Below, piece by piece: positions 20,609 to 29,820 of a stretch of 64,000 nucleotides of DNA. The stretch comes from JBBIMP01 sp037444305. Lineage in GTDB: Bacteria > Acidobacteriota > UBA6911. Within the stretch, counting starts at the first letter, position 1. The number at the start of each line of letters is the position of its first letter. The DNA lies in assembly GCA_037444305.1 (NCBI GenBank), contig JBBIMP010000020.1, positions 1-64,000 of the forward strand, in the 5' to 3' direction. The notes below the pieces were generated by a model. It was not told where the DNA came from. It worked only from the letters and a program-made list of their open reading frames with translations, and did not search any database. A program made the position numbers and the translations under genes.

Positions 20609-21412
20609 TCATTTCATGCCCAGCCGCCCGAGGCCCGGCAGGCGCAGGGCGGGGAGGTTAAAATCCACCCCTGCCGCCAGGCCGAATAGATCCACTTCGA
20701 GTCCTTCCTCCATGCCCAGGGTGAGACCGACCATTCCTCCCAGGGAGAACTGCAGCCCGCTGCCGCCCGGGGCTCTCGAGAAGATCCCGTCGACAGGATA
20801 GTACTTGCCGATGGCGGTAGCGGGAAGATCGACTTCCAGTTCCGGTACGCGCCGCGCGAGGTGGGCGATGAACGTGTTGCTGTTCGGGCCGGGCCAGACG
20901 ACGTAGCGGTCGGGGTAGGGGTAACCGGCAGCCGCTGCGCGCAGCCGCGGGATCAGTGCCCCGGCACGCTCCCCGCGGATGTCGGACAGCAGGATAGGGT
21001 CGTTTCCGTACCACCGGGAGTCCGGGACGCCCTCCCCGGCTCGCACTGCCTGCCGTCCGCGGCTCACGCCCCACCCGACGACTTCGAGCCTCTCGTAGGC
21101 GGATCCGCCTTCAGGCTTGAGGGCAACCCAGGTGTGCAGGCCGAAGATTCCCCGCCAGCCGTAGGCGCGGGCGGCGTAGACCTGCACCACGGCCTCCGGC
21201 GTCGAAGCCGGATCCGGGGCGAGCCCGGCGGGGGACCGGTCGGCCTGCGACCAGTGCGGCTGCGCGGGTTTCAGCAGATGAACCGAGCAGGCCACGACGA
21301 GGGGCAGGAGATAGAACAGGCCGATCGCGGCAATGATCCCCTTCATCCACCGGCGAATCCGCGGAGTAAGGAGAGTTTTCCGTTTTGCGGGTGCAGCCTC
21401 CGCAAATGTCAT
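20609..21412 (-). CDS. DUF3750 family membrane-anchored protein
   Basis: The product, about 267 aa from the ATG at 21412, has one N-terminal transmembrane helix (GIIAAIGLFYLLPLVVACSV). It then carries the DUF3750 pattern: AYGWRGIFGLHTWVALK, SRWYGNDPILL, VWPGPNSNTFIAHLARRVPEL, LPATAIGKYY and a final LPALRLPGLGRLG. The family is uncharacterised. Its conserved His/Trp/Asn/Ser motif set resembles a papain-like or amidase fold, which is speculation. An upstream in-frame ATG at 21553 exists, but the sequence before 21412 is not conserved-looking. Transcription diverges from the membrane protein at 21663. Confidence 0.8.
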   Translation of the reverse strand: MTFAEAAPAKRKTLLTPRIRRWMKGIIAAIGLFYLLPLVVACSVHLLKPAQPHWSQADRSPAGLAPDPASTPEAVVQVYAARAYGWRGIFGLHTWVALKPEGGSAYERLEVVGWGVSRGRQAVRAGEGVPDSRWYGNDPILLSDIRGERAGALIPRLRAAAAGYPYPDRYVVWPGPNSNTFIAHLARRVPELEVDLPATAIGKYYPVDGIFSRAPGGSGLQFSLGGMVGLTLGMEEGLEVDLFGLAAGVDFNLPALRLPGLGRLGMK

Positions 21413-21662
21413 CCAAATCAGTTTATCCTCTCTCTCCGGTCTTTCGCCAAAAAAAGTCCGGATGAATGGGCAGAGGGCGATTCTTCCAGCATGGATGCGC
21501 CCGCAAATGGCGATTGCATAGATCTGAGGCAATTGCTTGATCACCCGCGGCATCTCGGCTACAACGCTAATCAGACGGGTGATTTCTCAAGCGTGCATCG
21601 AGGGTTCGCCCGGCCCAGGGGCGTTGCGCCCCAAACGACGCAAGGAAGGGAAAGGACACGAA

Positions 21663-23489
21663 ATGACCAGCGATCTGATCAGAGATGACTACCGTGAATG
21701 CCGCGCCGCGCTTGTCTGCCTCGCCGTGATCGCCGGGCTTCACCTCTCCCTCCTGCTGGCAATGCTGCCGGATTACTTTGCGGACAACGATCTCGGCTAC
21801 CACGTTTCGCTGGCCAGGCAGTACGCGCTTCACGGCACCTATTTCTGGGACTCCCTCAACTGGGCTCCCTCCGGCCGGCCGAACCTCCAGGGCCCGGCAC
21901 TTCACTTTGCCAATGGACTGCTGGGGCGGCTGCTGGGGGGCGAAGGGGACGACTACGTGCTGGGGTTCGCGCTGCTGGCCGTCCTGCAGTGGGCCACGGC
22001 GGTCTTTACCGCAGTGTACTTTGCCCGAAGGTTCGGTGGCGACCGCGCCGCGCTGTTCGCCGGCGCGTTGTTTTGCGGCGGCATCTACTCCGCCGCGCCG
22101 TTCTTCGTCGGCGTTCCCTCCGGCTGGATCTTCGTGCTCACTCCCTGGGCCATACATTTCTTCCTGCGGGATCGCTACATACTTTCGGCGCTGTTCACAT
22201 CGCTGGCTGTGTACGTCCACCTGGGGGGCATCTCGACGGCGCCGTTCGGCGTGTTCCTCGCGGCCGTGTTCTCGCGCCGCTGGCGCGGCCTGGCGGCCGT
22301 GGGCATTATCACCGTCGTTCTCACCGCACCCTACACCATTCACTTCCTCCGGCACGTGGACTGGTACACGGGGAGGCGCGGGCATGTCGCCGGATCCGCG
22401 GCGTTCCTGATTTATCTGCTGGCCGTGCCTGGCCTGATCCTGCTGCTCCGGCGCCCCCGGCAGAACCTGTTTCTCCTGGTTTGGGCCGTTGCGCCGCTGG
22501 CCTGGCTTTACCAGGACGGCCTGAGATTTTTCCTGCAGTCCACCATCGCGGGAGCTGTGATCGGCGCAATCTTCACCGCCTGGCTGCTCCAGCGCCTGCA
22601 CGGCCGGTCGCTCCACACCTGGCTGGTCGGAGGGCTTGTGGCCCTGGCAACCGTGTTCCCGCTCTCGCTCCCCAGCCTGCCGATCGAATTCGCCTGGGCG
22701 GCGGGCCACGGCTACCCCAGGGAGCTGGATTGGAAGGAGGCCCGGCGCCTCGCGGAAGTGCTGGAGGAATCCGGGCATTCGGACAGGATCGTGAATTCCT
22801 ATTACGATTCCCTGAGCGGCGCAATGGCCGTCTACACCGACCTCAGCCAGGAATACGGGCATTGGGGGGAAGTACGCCCGCCCGTCAATCCGGCAGCGGA
22901 TGTTCCGACCGGGGACAAGGTGTACGTCGCACCTTTGCCGCCTGACGATCCAACCATGCGGAGGCTGGAGCATTCGGGTCTGCTGCGTGTCCACGGCGGC
23001 AGCGCTTACACGAGCGTTGTGACACTTGGGCCCCCGGGACCTGTGGAGGTCGTCGCGCCGCTGGCGGCGGACATCATGGTCGAGGAAGGGACGTGGATCG
23101 CCCGCAATGCGGTAAACAATGTCATGCCTCCGCTCCGAATCCTGATGTCGCCTGCCGACCTGCAGGCTCAAAGGAGGGCGATGGCCGGTCAAAAAGTCCA
23201 TCCGGGCCGCATACAGATCGCCTATCTGCTCTATTCCCACTCGGTGGAGCGCACCGATCCGGAACTGGCCGCCGCCGTGCGCCGCGGAGCGCGCGCCTGG
23301 GGTGCGATCGCAAACTTCATCGGGGATGAAACCGCCATCGACTACCTCAGCGACGGACGCTTCCGGCGGTTCCGGGACAACGCCGCGCTTTTTGCAGCCG
23401 AAGCGGCCTCCCTTCGAGGACGCGTGGTCCCGACTCCCGAGCTCGATGCCGCCTCCACCCGTCTATTCGATGACTTCTTTGGAAACTGA
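21663..23489 (+). CDS. Multipass membrane protein, GT-C glycosyltransferase-like
   Basis: The 608-aa protein has about ten hydrophobic helices in the first 360 residues and a soluble C-terminal domain. The first external loop contains YFADNDLGYHVSLARQY, an acidic motif in the place where GT-C glycosyltransferases keep their catalytic Asp. That is suggestive, not proof. The ATG at 21663 has AAAGGAC about 8 nt upstream; an upstream in-frame ATG would add an unlikely basic leader. Its 3' end overlaps the 3' end of tyrA by 27 nt in convergent orientation. I do not recognise a named family. Confidence 0.65.
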   Translation: MTSDLIRDDYRECRAALVCLAVIAGLHLSLLLAMLPDYFADNDLGYHVSLARQYALHGTYFWDSLNWAPSGRPNLQGPALHFANGLLGRLLGGEGDDYVLGFALLAVLQWATAVFTAVYFARRFGGDRAALFAGALFCGGIYSAAPFFVGVPSGWIFVLTPWAIHFFLRDRYILSALFTSLAVYVHLGGISTAPFGVFLAAVFSRRWRGLAAVGIITVVLTAPYTIHFLRHVDWYTGRRGHVAGSAAFLIYLLAVPGLILLLRRPRQNLFLLVWAVAPLAWLYQDGLRFFLQSTIAGAVIGAIFTAWLLQRLHGRSLHTWLVGGLVALATVFPLSLPSLPIEFAWAAGHGYPRELDWKEARRLAEVLEESGHSDRIVNSYYDSLSGAMAVYTDLSQEYGHWGEVRPPVNPAADVPTGDKVYVAPLPPDDPTMRRLEHSGLLRVHGGSAYTSVVTLGPPGPVEVVAPLAADIMVEEGTWIARNAVNNVMPPLRILMSPADLQAQRRAMAGQKVHPGRIQIAYLLYSHSVERTDPELAAAVRRGARAWGAIANFIGDETAIDYLSDGRFRRFRDNAALFAAEAASLRGRVVPTPELDAASTRLFDDFFGN

Positions 23490-24329
23490 GTGTCGGGCGG
23501 CATGGATGGGGGCTGGGTCTTGCCCGAACTCCTGTTCGAGGCCCCCCTCATGCAGTTTTCTGCGATAGCCTTCCAGGCGCCCGATGAAGGTGACAAGGGC
23601 GCTGTCGATGTTGTCCGCGTTGGTCTCCAAAATTCCCTGCCAGACGGACCACGGGCTCCCCGCAAGGCGCAGCACGTCGGTGAGGCCCGAGCCCGACAGG
23701 GACTCGGGAGCCTGCTCGATGGCCCGAGCCAGGGCGGTCGAAATGAGCTGCGGGAGGTGACTCCCCATGGCCACCGCCCGGTCGTGTTCGGGCGCGGACA
23801 TGATCCGAGGGCGTGCACCGATCATTCGGATCGTTTGCTTCACGCGCTCCACCTGCCCCGGGCGGCCGCCGTCCGGCGGACAGAGAACCCAAACCGCGCC
23901 CTGGAAGAGATCGGAAGCGCTGCCGGAAAATCCCGCCACCTCCCTTCCTGCCATCGGGTGCCCCCCCACGAAGATGTTGGTCTCCGCGAGCAGCTCCCAG
24001 GCGCACGTGCAGATCAGACGCTTCGTGCTGCCGACATCCGTTACGAGCGCTCCGGGAGCCAGCCAGGGCCGCACACCCTCCAGCAGCCTCGGGATGCTTT
24101 TCACCGGTGTCGCCAGCACCACCAGATCGCAATCTTCGAGCCCGCGGCCCGGCTGAGAGCCCGCGGCATCGATCGCTCCCGCCCGCAAGGCAAGCCGGAG
24201 TGCCTCCGGGTCGCTGTCGATCCCCAGGATATGAACCCGTGAATCGGCCCTTTTCAGGGCTCTTGCCAGCGAACCGCCGATCAGTCCGACGCCGACGATC
24301 GCCACCCGCTCAAAAGGAAGACGGCTCAT
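23463..24329 (-). CDS. tyrA: Prephenate dehydrogenase (tyrosine branch)
   Basis: TyrA converts prephenate to 4-hydroxyphenylpyruvate with NAD(P). The 288-aa protein begins with the Rossmann motif VAIVGVGLIGGSLARAL. It also has VTDVGSTK, the catalytic-region GGHPMAGRE, and an EHDRAVAMGSHLPQLISTALA helix with the conserved His. There is no ACT or chorismate mutase domain; the mutase is encoded separately in the operon. It is the last gene of the nine-gene aromatic operon, 46 nt after aroF. The ATG at 24329 has AAGGGA 4 nt upstream, which is preferred to the ATG at 24362. Confidence 0.93.
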   Translation of the reverse strand: MSRLPFERVAIVGVGLIGGSLARALKRADSRVHILGIDSDPEALRLALRAGAIDAAGSQPGRGLEDCDLVVLATPVKSIPRLLEGVRPWLAPGALVTDVGSTKRLICTCAWELLAETNIFVGGHPMAGREVAGFSGSASDLFQGAVWVLCPPDGGRPGQVERVKQTIRMIGARPRIMSAPEHDRAVAMGSHLPQLISTALARAIEQAPESLSGSGLTDVLRLAGSPWSVWQGILETNADNIDSALVTFIGRLEGYRRKLHEGGLEQEFGQDPAPIHAARHSVSKEVIE

Positions 24330-24375
24330 GATTCCCTTGCCACGGAGCCTGCCGGCGCACACTGGAATCGAGCGT

Positions 24376-25404
24376 TCATGGTCGCAACCCGTTTGCCAGG
24401 GTCCGCCCGACGGCGCCGGCGATCAGTTTCAGCTGCCCCATCAACTGCTCGAGCTGCTGCGGGAAGAGCGACTGTGCGCCGTCGGACAGGGCGTGTTCGG
24501 GATCCGGATGCACCTCGATCAACAGGCCGTCTGCGCCCGCAGCCACGGCCGCCCGGGCCATGGCCGGCACCTTGTCGCGCCTTCCGGTGGCGTGGCTGGG
24601 ATCGACGACGATGGGGAGGTGGCTCAGCTTTTTGATCACCGGGATGGCTGAGAGGTCGAGCGTGTTGCGCGTGTAGTTTTCGAACGTCCGGATCCCCCGT
24701 TCGCACAGAATCACCTGGTGGTTGCCGCCCGCCATAACGTACTCAGCGGCCTGCAGCAGTTCCTCGATCGTGGCCGCCATCCCCCGCTTCAGGAGGACCG
24801 GCTTGCGCGTTTTCCCCAGCTCCCTCAACAGGTGGTAGTTCTGCATGTTCCGCGCACCCACCTGCAGCACATCGACGTACTCCAGAAAGAGCGGGATCTG
24901 CGTATGATCCACGACCTCGGACACGACCCGGAGGTTCCGCGCTTTGGCCGCCTCGCTCAGGAGCCGCAGCCCCTCCGCTCCCAATCCCTGAAAGCTGTGA
25001 GGCGAGGTGCGCGGCTTGAAGGCGCCCCCGCGCAGGATGCGCACGCCCGTTTTCGCCACGACATCCGCCGCGCGATTCACCTGCTCCTCACTCTCCACGG
25101 AGCAGGGTCCGGCGATCACGACGATGTCTTTGCCGCCGATGGCCACATCGCCGACTCGGACCACAGTGTCCTCCCGGCGGAATGCCCGGTTCGCCAGTTC
25201 GTAGGGCTTCGTCACGCGGACCACCTCCTTGACGCCGTTCATCAGTTCGTAGTTCCCCGCCTCCACCACCCGGCTTCCAACCGCACCAAGAACCGTCATC
25301 TCGACTCCCGTGGACCGGTGCACATCGAAGCGGTCCGAAATCAGACGGTTCACCACCGCCTGGATGTTGGATTCCGTGGCCCAGCGTTCCATTACGATGA
25401 TCAT
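24376..25404 (-). CDS. aroF: 3-deoxy-7-phosphoheptulonate synthase (DAHP synthase, AroA-I beta type)
   Basis: The enzyme condenses erythrose-4-phosphate and PEP, the entry step of aromatic biosynthesis. The 342-aa protein has an N-terminal ferredoxin-like regulatory domain (residues 1-about 70, [20 protein letters not shown]) like the tyrosine-sensing domain of the Thermotoga-type enzyme. A TIM barrel follows with [43 protein letters not shown] and [11 protein letters not shown], which supply substrate and metal ligands. The start overlaps aroQ by 4 nt (ATGA). Allosteric feedback through the N-terminal domain would act in addition to attenuation at the operon leader. Confidence 0.95.
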   Translation of the reverse strand: MIIVMERWATESNIQAVVNRLISDRFDVHRSTGVEMTVLGAVGSRVVEAGNYELMNGVKEVVRVTKPYELANRAFRREDTVVRVGDVAIGGKDIVVIAGPCSVESEEQVNRAADVVAKTGVRILRGGAFKPRTSPHSFQGLGAEGLRLLSEAAKARNLRVVSEVVDHTQIPLFLEYVDVLQVGARNMQNYHLLRELGKTRKPVLLKRGMAATIEELLQAAEYVMAGGNHQVILCERGIRTFENYTRNTLDLSAIPVIKKLSHLPIVVDPSHATGRRDKVPAMARAAVAAGADGLLIEVHPDPEHALSDGAQSLFPQQLEQLMGQLKLIAGAVGRTLANGLRP

Positions 25405-25727
25405 TTTTGTTCACCCCGCTCTCTGATGTTGCCGCCCGCTTTCACCTCGGACGTAACCCGCTCAATCCGCCTCGATTCGTCTATGATCCGCTCAAACAGC
25501 CGCCGGAGGCTTTCCGCATCCAGCGGACCCGTGTTGTGCTCAATCATCAGCCGGACGATCTCGGACTCCCGGTCCGGGTCATAAACCGGGATATTCAACT
25601 CCCGCTTGATCCTGCCGATGGCAATGGCGCACCCGGCACGCTCATTCAGCAGGCGCAGCAACTGAAGGTCGAGATCGTCGATCTCCCTGCGCCACTTCCA
25701 TATATCCCCTCCGTCACGCCCGGGCAT
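25401..25727 (-). CDS. aroQ: Chorismate mutase, AroQ type
   Basis: The enzyme converts chorismate to prephenate. The 108-aa all-helical protein has WRREIDDLDLQLLRLLNERA and IGRIKRELNIPVYDPDRE, which include the Arg, Lys and Asp positions of AroQ active sites, and a C-terminal IIDESRRIE helix. It is monofunctional, whereas many bacteria fuse it to pheA, tyrA or DAHP synthase. The gene overlaps trpA by 14 nt upstream and aroF by 4 nt downstream, so it is translationally coupled in the operon. The ATG at 25727 was kept. No prephenate dehydratase gene is present in the window. Confidence 0.92.
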   Translation of the reverse strand: MPGRDGGDIWKWRREIDDLDLQLLRLLNERAGCAIAIGRIKRELNIPVYDPDRESEIVRLMIEHNTGPLDAESLRRLFERIIDESRRIERVTSEVKAGGNIRERGEQK

Positions 25728-26520
25728 GGTTTCTCCCCGTCAGCCAGCGGCAGAGTTCTCCCGCCTCCGAAACACACCGCCTGGTGTTGATGGAACTTCC
25801 GATGGCGGCGACGATCGCGCTCCCGACCACGGCCGCATCCGCAACGGCCCACACCTCCCTCACGTGCTCCGGCCGCGAGATCCCGAAACCGACGGCAACG
25901 GGCAGGTCCGAGCACCGCCGGATCCGCTCGAGTGTCGGCCGGATCGAGTCCGAGAGCGCCTGGCGCACACCGGTCACGCCGGTGGTGGAGACGAGGTAGA
26001 CGAATCCCCTGCAGCTGCTGCAGATGCGCTCCACGCGCCGGGATTCGCTGGTGGGAGCCACCAGGAACACCGGGTCCAGGCCGTGATCTTCCAGGCGGGC
26101 GCGGTATTCAACCCCCTCCTCGGGTGTCAGGTCGGTGGCCAGCACCCCATCGATCCCCGCAGCCCGCGCGTCGCGGGCCAGCGCTTCAAGTCCATACTGG
26201 TAGATCGGGTTGAAATAGCTGAAGAGAACCAGCGGAATATCGGAGGCACGCCGGATGGCACGGACGGCATCCAGGATGTCCGCCATCCTGTAGCCGTGAC
26301 GCAACGCCCTCTCAGATGAGCGCTGGATCGTGGGGCCGTCGGCGAGAGGGTCGGAGAAAGGGACGCCCAGTTCCACGAGGTCCGCACCGGACCTGGCCAT
26401 CTCCAGGACGATCTCCACCGTCGCCGGCAGGTCGGGGTCGCCCGCCGTGACGAAGGGGATGAACGCCTTCTCGCCCTTTTCTTTCAGGTTCAGAAACTTC
26501 TGCGTTATGGCCGTCGTCAC
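25714..26520 (-). CDS. trpA: Tryptophan synthase alpha subunit
   Basis: TrpA cleaves indole-3-glycerol phosphate to indole and glyceraldehyde-3-phosphate, passing indole to TrpB. The 268-aa product carries [11 protein letters not shown], the catalytic Glu50 in [17 protein letters not shown] with Asp61, [10 protein letters not shown], and the phosphate-binding [10 protein letters not shown]. The start chosen is GTG at 26520: its GTGA overlaps the TGA stop of trpB by 4 nt, and upstream residues do not fit the family. An AAAGGG site lies upstream within trpB. Confidence 0.96.
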   Translation of the reverse strand: MTTAITQKFLNLKEKGEKAFIPFVTAGDPDLPATVEIVLEMARSGADLVELGVPFSDPLADGPTIQRSSERALRHGYRMADILDAVRAIRRASDIPLVLFSYFNPIYQYGLEALARDARAAGIDGVLATDLTPEEGVEYRARLEDHGLDPVFLVAPTSESRRVERICSSCRGFVYLVSTTGVTGVRQALSDSIRPTLERIRRCSDLPVAVGFGISRPEHVREVWAVADAAVVGSAIVAAIGSSINTRRCVSEAGELCRWLTGRNHARA

Positions 26521-27770
26521 GTGTCTGCCCTTTCCGGTCCGTCCTTCCGCCGCGTGCAAGATGCGAGGATCTGCGAAACCTGGTCCACGTCCTTGTCGCC
26601 GCGCCCGGAGAGATTGATCACGACGAGCGAGTCCGCGGGCAGTCGAGGGGCTTCCCGGACCAGGCCGGCCACGGCATGCGCACTCTCGAGCGCCGGGATG
26701 ATCCCCTCCAGCCGGCTCAGGAGCTTGAACGCCTCCAGCGCTTCCGCATCCGGGACGGCGGTGTATGCGATGCGCCCGGCATCGCGCAGGAAAGCGTGTT
26801 CCGGACCCACGGCCGGATAGTCGAGCCCGGCGGAGACCGAATGGGTCGGCGCTACCTGGCCCTCCCCGTCCTGGAGCACGTAGCTCAGCGTGCCGTGCAG
26901 CACGCCGATCCGGCCGCCGGCGAATCGGGCGGCGTGATCGCCCAGCTCCGGTCCGCGCCCGCCGGCCTCCACGCCGATCATTCGCACCCCGGGTTCATCG
27001 AGAAAGTCATGAAACAAACCGATCGCATTGCTGCCGCCGCCCACGCAGGCCATCAGCAGATCCGGCAATCTGCCTTCGGCTTCCAGCAGCTGCCGCCGGG
27101 TTTCCCTCCCTATGACCGACTGAAAATCCCTCACCATCATGGGATACGGGTGCGCACCCAGTACCGAGCCCAGCAGGTAGTGCGTATCCGCGACGTTCGT
27201 CACCCAGTCGCGCATAGCTTCGTTGATCGCATCCTTCAATGTGCGGCTGCCGGCATCCACCGGCGTCACCTTCGCACCGAGCAGGCGCATGCGGAAGACG
27301 TTCAACTCCTGCCGGCGCATGTCCTCCGTCCCCATGTAAATCTCGCACTCCATGCCGAACAGTGCAGCAACGGTCGCCGTGGCCACGCCATGCTGGCCGG
27401 CGCCGGTCTCGGCAATGACCCGCATTTTCCCCATCCGGGCAGCGAGCAGGATCTGGCCGAGCGCATTGTTGATCTTGTGCGCGCCCGTGTGGTTGAGATC
27501 CTCCCTCTTCAGATAGACTCGGTCCAAGCCAATCCGCGCGGCCAGTCTCCGGGCGGGCGTGAGGGGCGTGGGTCTCCCCGAGTAAGTGCGCAGGAGGCGG
27601 TCGAGTTCCCGGCCGAAAGATGGATCCCGGAGCGCTTCGGCATACGCCCGCTCCAGTTCCTCCAAAGGACCCACCAGCGTTTCCGGGACATACCTTCCGC
27701 CATAGGATCCATATTTCCCCCTGGCATCGGGCACGGACAGGTAGGCTGAAGGCGAACCCGTCTCAGGCAT
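26517..27770 (-). CDS. trpB: Tryptophan synthase beta subunit
   Basis: TrpB is a PLP enzyme that joins indole to serine. The 417-aa protein has [20 protein letters not shown] at the N-terminus, the PLP Lys99 in [22 protein letters not shown], and the phosphate-binding glycine loop [11 protein letters not shown]. It is of the TrpB1 type, consistent with an adjacent trpA. The ATG at 27770 overlaps the end of trpF by 8 nt and has GAGG 6 nt upstream. A longer in-frame extension was rejected as non-homologous. Confidence 0.97.
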   Translation of the reverse strand: MPETGSPSAYLSVPDARGKYGSYGGRYVPETLVGPLEELERAYAEALRDPSFGRELDRLLRTYSGRPTPLTPARRLAARIGLDRVYLKREDLNHTGAHKINNALGQILLAARMGKMRVIAETGAGQHGVATATVAALFGMECEIYMGTEDMRRQELNVFRMRLLGAKVTPVDAGSRTLKDAINEAMRDWVTNVADTHYLLGSVLGAHPYPMMVRDFQSVIGRETRRQLLEAEGRLPDLLMACVGGGSNAIGLFHDFLDEPGVRMIGVEAGGRGPELGDHAARFAGGRIGVLHGTLSYVLQDGEGQVAPTHSVSAGLDYPAVGPEHAFLRDAGRIAYTAVPDAEALEAFKLLSRLEGIIPALESAHAVAGLVREAPRLPADSLVVINLSGRGDKDVDQVSQILASCTRRKDGPERADT

Positions 27771-28377
27771 TGCGAACCTCGCGCATGAATGCTTCCAGTT
27801 TCCCCCGGTCTTTCTTTCCCGGCGAACTCTCGACCCCGCTGCAGACATCCACCGCGAAGGGGCGCACCGCGCGGATCGCCTCCGCCACGTTGACCGGGGC
27901 CAGGCCGCCGGCGAGGATGACCTTCGGGCCCGGGGGCAAGTCGGGGAGGCAGGACCAATCGAACGTCCGGCCGGTGCCGCCGAAGAGCACCGGGTCCCAG
28001 GTATCCAGGAGAAAAGCACTCACCGGGTACCCGGCGAGGTCGGCGCCAACCGGGCCCCTGCCCGGCCGCAGCGCCTTTATCAGCGTCCAGCCGGAGAGGC
28101 GGCGGCAGTAGTCGGCCGACTCGGTCCCGTGCAGTTGCACTACATGCACTCCTGACTCCCGCGCCGTTGCCTGCACCTGCGCGGGATCCTCCACATTCAC
28201 GAAGAGCCCCACCGGCGAGACAAAGGGCGGCAGCCGTCTCGTGATACCCCGCGCTTCAACCGGACTGATGTACCGGGGGCTGCCGGGATGGAAGTTGAAG
28301 CCCAGCGCATCCGCTCCGCAGTCCGCCGCCATGAGGGCGTCTTCGTAGCTCCTGATACCGCAGATTTTCACCTTCAT
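27763..28377 (-). CDS. trpF: Phosphoribosylanthranilate isomerase
   Basis: TrpF isomerises phosphoribosylanthranilate in the fourth committed reaction. The 204-aa TIM barrel starts [14 protein letters not shown] with the catalytic Cys in KICGI. It contains [25 protein letters not shown], the catalytic Asp in LLDTWDP and the phosphate-binding LAGGLAPVN. The start overlaps the trpC stop by 4 nt (ATGA), and its own stop overlaps the trpB start. An upstream in-frame extension was rejected. Confidence 0.96.
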   Translation of the reverse strand: MKVKICGIRSYEDALMAADCGADALGFNFHPGSPRYISPVEARGITRRLPPFVSPVGLFVNVEDPAQVQATARESGVHVVQLHGTESADYCRRLSGWTLIKALRPGRGPVGADLAGYPVSAFLLDTWDPVLFGGTGRTFDWSCLPDLPPGPKVILAGGLAPVNVAEAIRAVRPFAVDVCSGVESSPGKKDRGKLEAFMREVRNA

Positions 28378-29222
28378 GATTCCGGCTCCGTTCCGGCCTC
28401 GCCTTGTGCCAGGAGCCGCGACAGTTCCCGGCGCGGCTCTTTGGAGCGAACCAGGAGTTCGCCCACGAGAAAGCCCTTGTAGCCTGCGTCGCCGAGGCGG
28501 CGGATGTCTTCTCCGGACCGGATGCCGCTCTCTGCGATTGCCACGACATCCGCCGGGATCCTGCCGGCCAGTCTTAGGGAGGTTCCCAGATCGACCTTGA
28601 AACTCCGCAGGTCGCGGTTGTTCACCCCTATGATGCCGGCGCCCGCTGCCAGCGCCTTCTCGAGCTCCGCTTCCGAGTGAACCTCGACAAGGGAATCCAT
28701 CCCGAGTTCCTCGGCGGCAAGCCGGAGCTCTTCGAGTTTCGGCCTCGGGTGCAGGGCCGCGATCAGGAGCACCGCGTCGGCGCCGGCGATTCTCGCCTCC
28801 AGCACCTGCCAGGGGTGGACGATGAAATCCTTCGCCAGCAGCGGAAGCCGCGTGCAAAGCCTCAGCCGCGCCAGAATCTCCAGGCCGCCCTGGAAGTGCT
28901 TCGGCTCGGTGAGGACGGAGATGGCGGCGGCTCCGCCCAGTTCGTATTCCCGGGCCAGCCGGACGGGATCGAAGCCGGCGCGAAGCACCCCGGCCGAGGG
29001 GGAGGCCTTTTTGACCTCTGCGATCACCGCGGGACGGCGCCCGGGCAGGGAAGCTCCGAACGGCCGGACCCCGGGCGGCCGCGCAAGGGACACACGCAGC
29101 GACTCGACAGGCCGGATTCTCATCGCCTCGCGGATCTCCCGGATCCGATCTTCCACGATCCTCTCCAATGGGGTCCCCGCAAGCCCGGGCGGCATTCGGT
29201 ATCCCTTCATCGCTTCAGGCAT
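28374..29222 (-). CDS. trpC: Indole-3-glycerol phosphate synthase
   Basis: TrpC closes the indole ring. The 282-aa protein shows VIAEVKKASPSAG with the catalytic Lys, FDPVRLAREYELGGAAAISVLTEP, the second catalytic Lys in LLAKDFIV, IIGVNNRDLRSF and AESGIRSGED. It is monofunctional, with no TrpF fusion. The ATG at 29222 overlaps the trpG stop by 8 nt and has AAGGAAAGG upstream. Further in-frame upstream codons lie within trpG and were rejected. Confidence 0.96.
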   Translation of the reverse strand: MPEAMKGYRMPPGLAGTPLERIVEDRIREIREAMRIRPVESLRVSLARPPGVRPFGASLPGRRPAVIAEVKKASPSAGVLRAGFDPVRLAREYELGGAAAISVLTEPKHFQGGLEILARLRLCTRLPLLAKDFIVHPWQVLEARIAGADAVLLIAALHPRPKLEELRLAAEELGMDSLVEVHSEAELEKALAAGAGIIGVNNRDLRSFKVDLGTSLRLAGRIPADVVAIAESGIRSGEDIRRLGDAGYKGFLVGELLVRSKEPRRELSRLLAQGEAGTEPES

Positions 29223-29820
29223 CCGATCCCTTTCCTTGCGCTTGCGGCGTCTTCCCTCCCAGGCGGAGAAAGTTCTCGAGCAGCGCCAGCCCGGCACTCG
29301 TCAGGAAGGATTCCGGGTGGAACTGAACCCCTTCCACGGCGTGCCGGCGGTGACGCAGCCCCATGACGACGCCGTCGCCGGAGCGTGCGGAGACCTCGAG
29401 GCAGTCCGGCAGCGAATCCTCCGAGACGGCGAGCGAATGGTATCGGGTGGCCACAAACGGGTTTTGCAGTCCGCGGAAGAGGGTGCGGCCGTCGTGCCGG
29501 ACCTCGCTCGTCTTGCCGTGCATGATGTGCGGGGCCGGCACCACCCGCGCCCCGAACGCCAGGCCGATCGCCTGGTGGCCCAGGCACACCCCGAGGATGG
29601 GCATCTTCCCGGCAAAGCGCCGGATGGCCTCGACGATTATGCCCGCATCCTCGGGCCGTCCCGGCCCGGGGGAGATGACCATCGCATCGGGCCGGAGCTT
29701 CCCGATTTCTTCTACGCTCACCGCGTCGTTGCGCAGCACGTGCGGCGGGTGTCCGAGCATGCCGAGATACTGGACCAGGTTGAAGGTGAAGGAATCGTAG
29801 TTGTCGATCACCAGGATCAT
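29215..29820 (-). CDS. trpG: Anthranilate synthase component II (glutamine amidotransferase)
   Basis: TrpG supplies ammonia from glutamine to TrpE. The 201-aa class I amidotransferase starts [20 protein letters not shown]. It has [11 protein letters not shown], the nucleophile Cys79 in [10 protein letters not shown] and the His-Glu of the triad in VQFHPESF. It may also serve para-aminobenzoate synthesis (PabA), as in other bacteria with one copy. The start overlaps trpE by 4 nt (ATGA), giving equimolar coupled translation. Confidence 0.96.
   Translation of the reverse strand: MILVIDNYDSFTFNLVQYLGMLGHPPHVLRNDAVSVEEIGKLRPDAMVISPGPGRPEDAGIIVEAIRRFAGKMPILGVCLGHQAIGLAFGARVVPAPHIMHGKTSEVRHDGRTLFRGLQNPFVATRYHSLAVSEDSLPDCLEVSARSGDGVVMGLRHRRHAVEGVQFHPESFLTSAGLALLENFLRLGGKTPQAQGKGSDA

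Noticed and set aside
27771..28019. N-terminal extension of TrpB over trpF
   Set aside because: The extension is Ser/Arg/Ala-rich shadow of trpF. ATG at 27770 with a GAGG site gives the family N-terminus.
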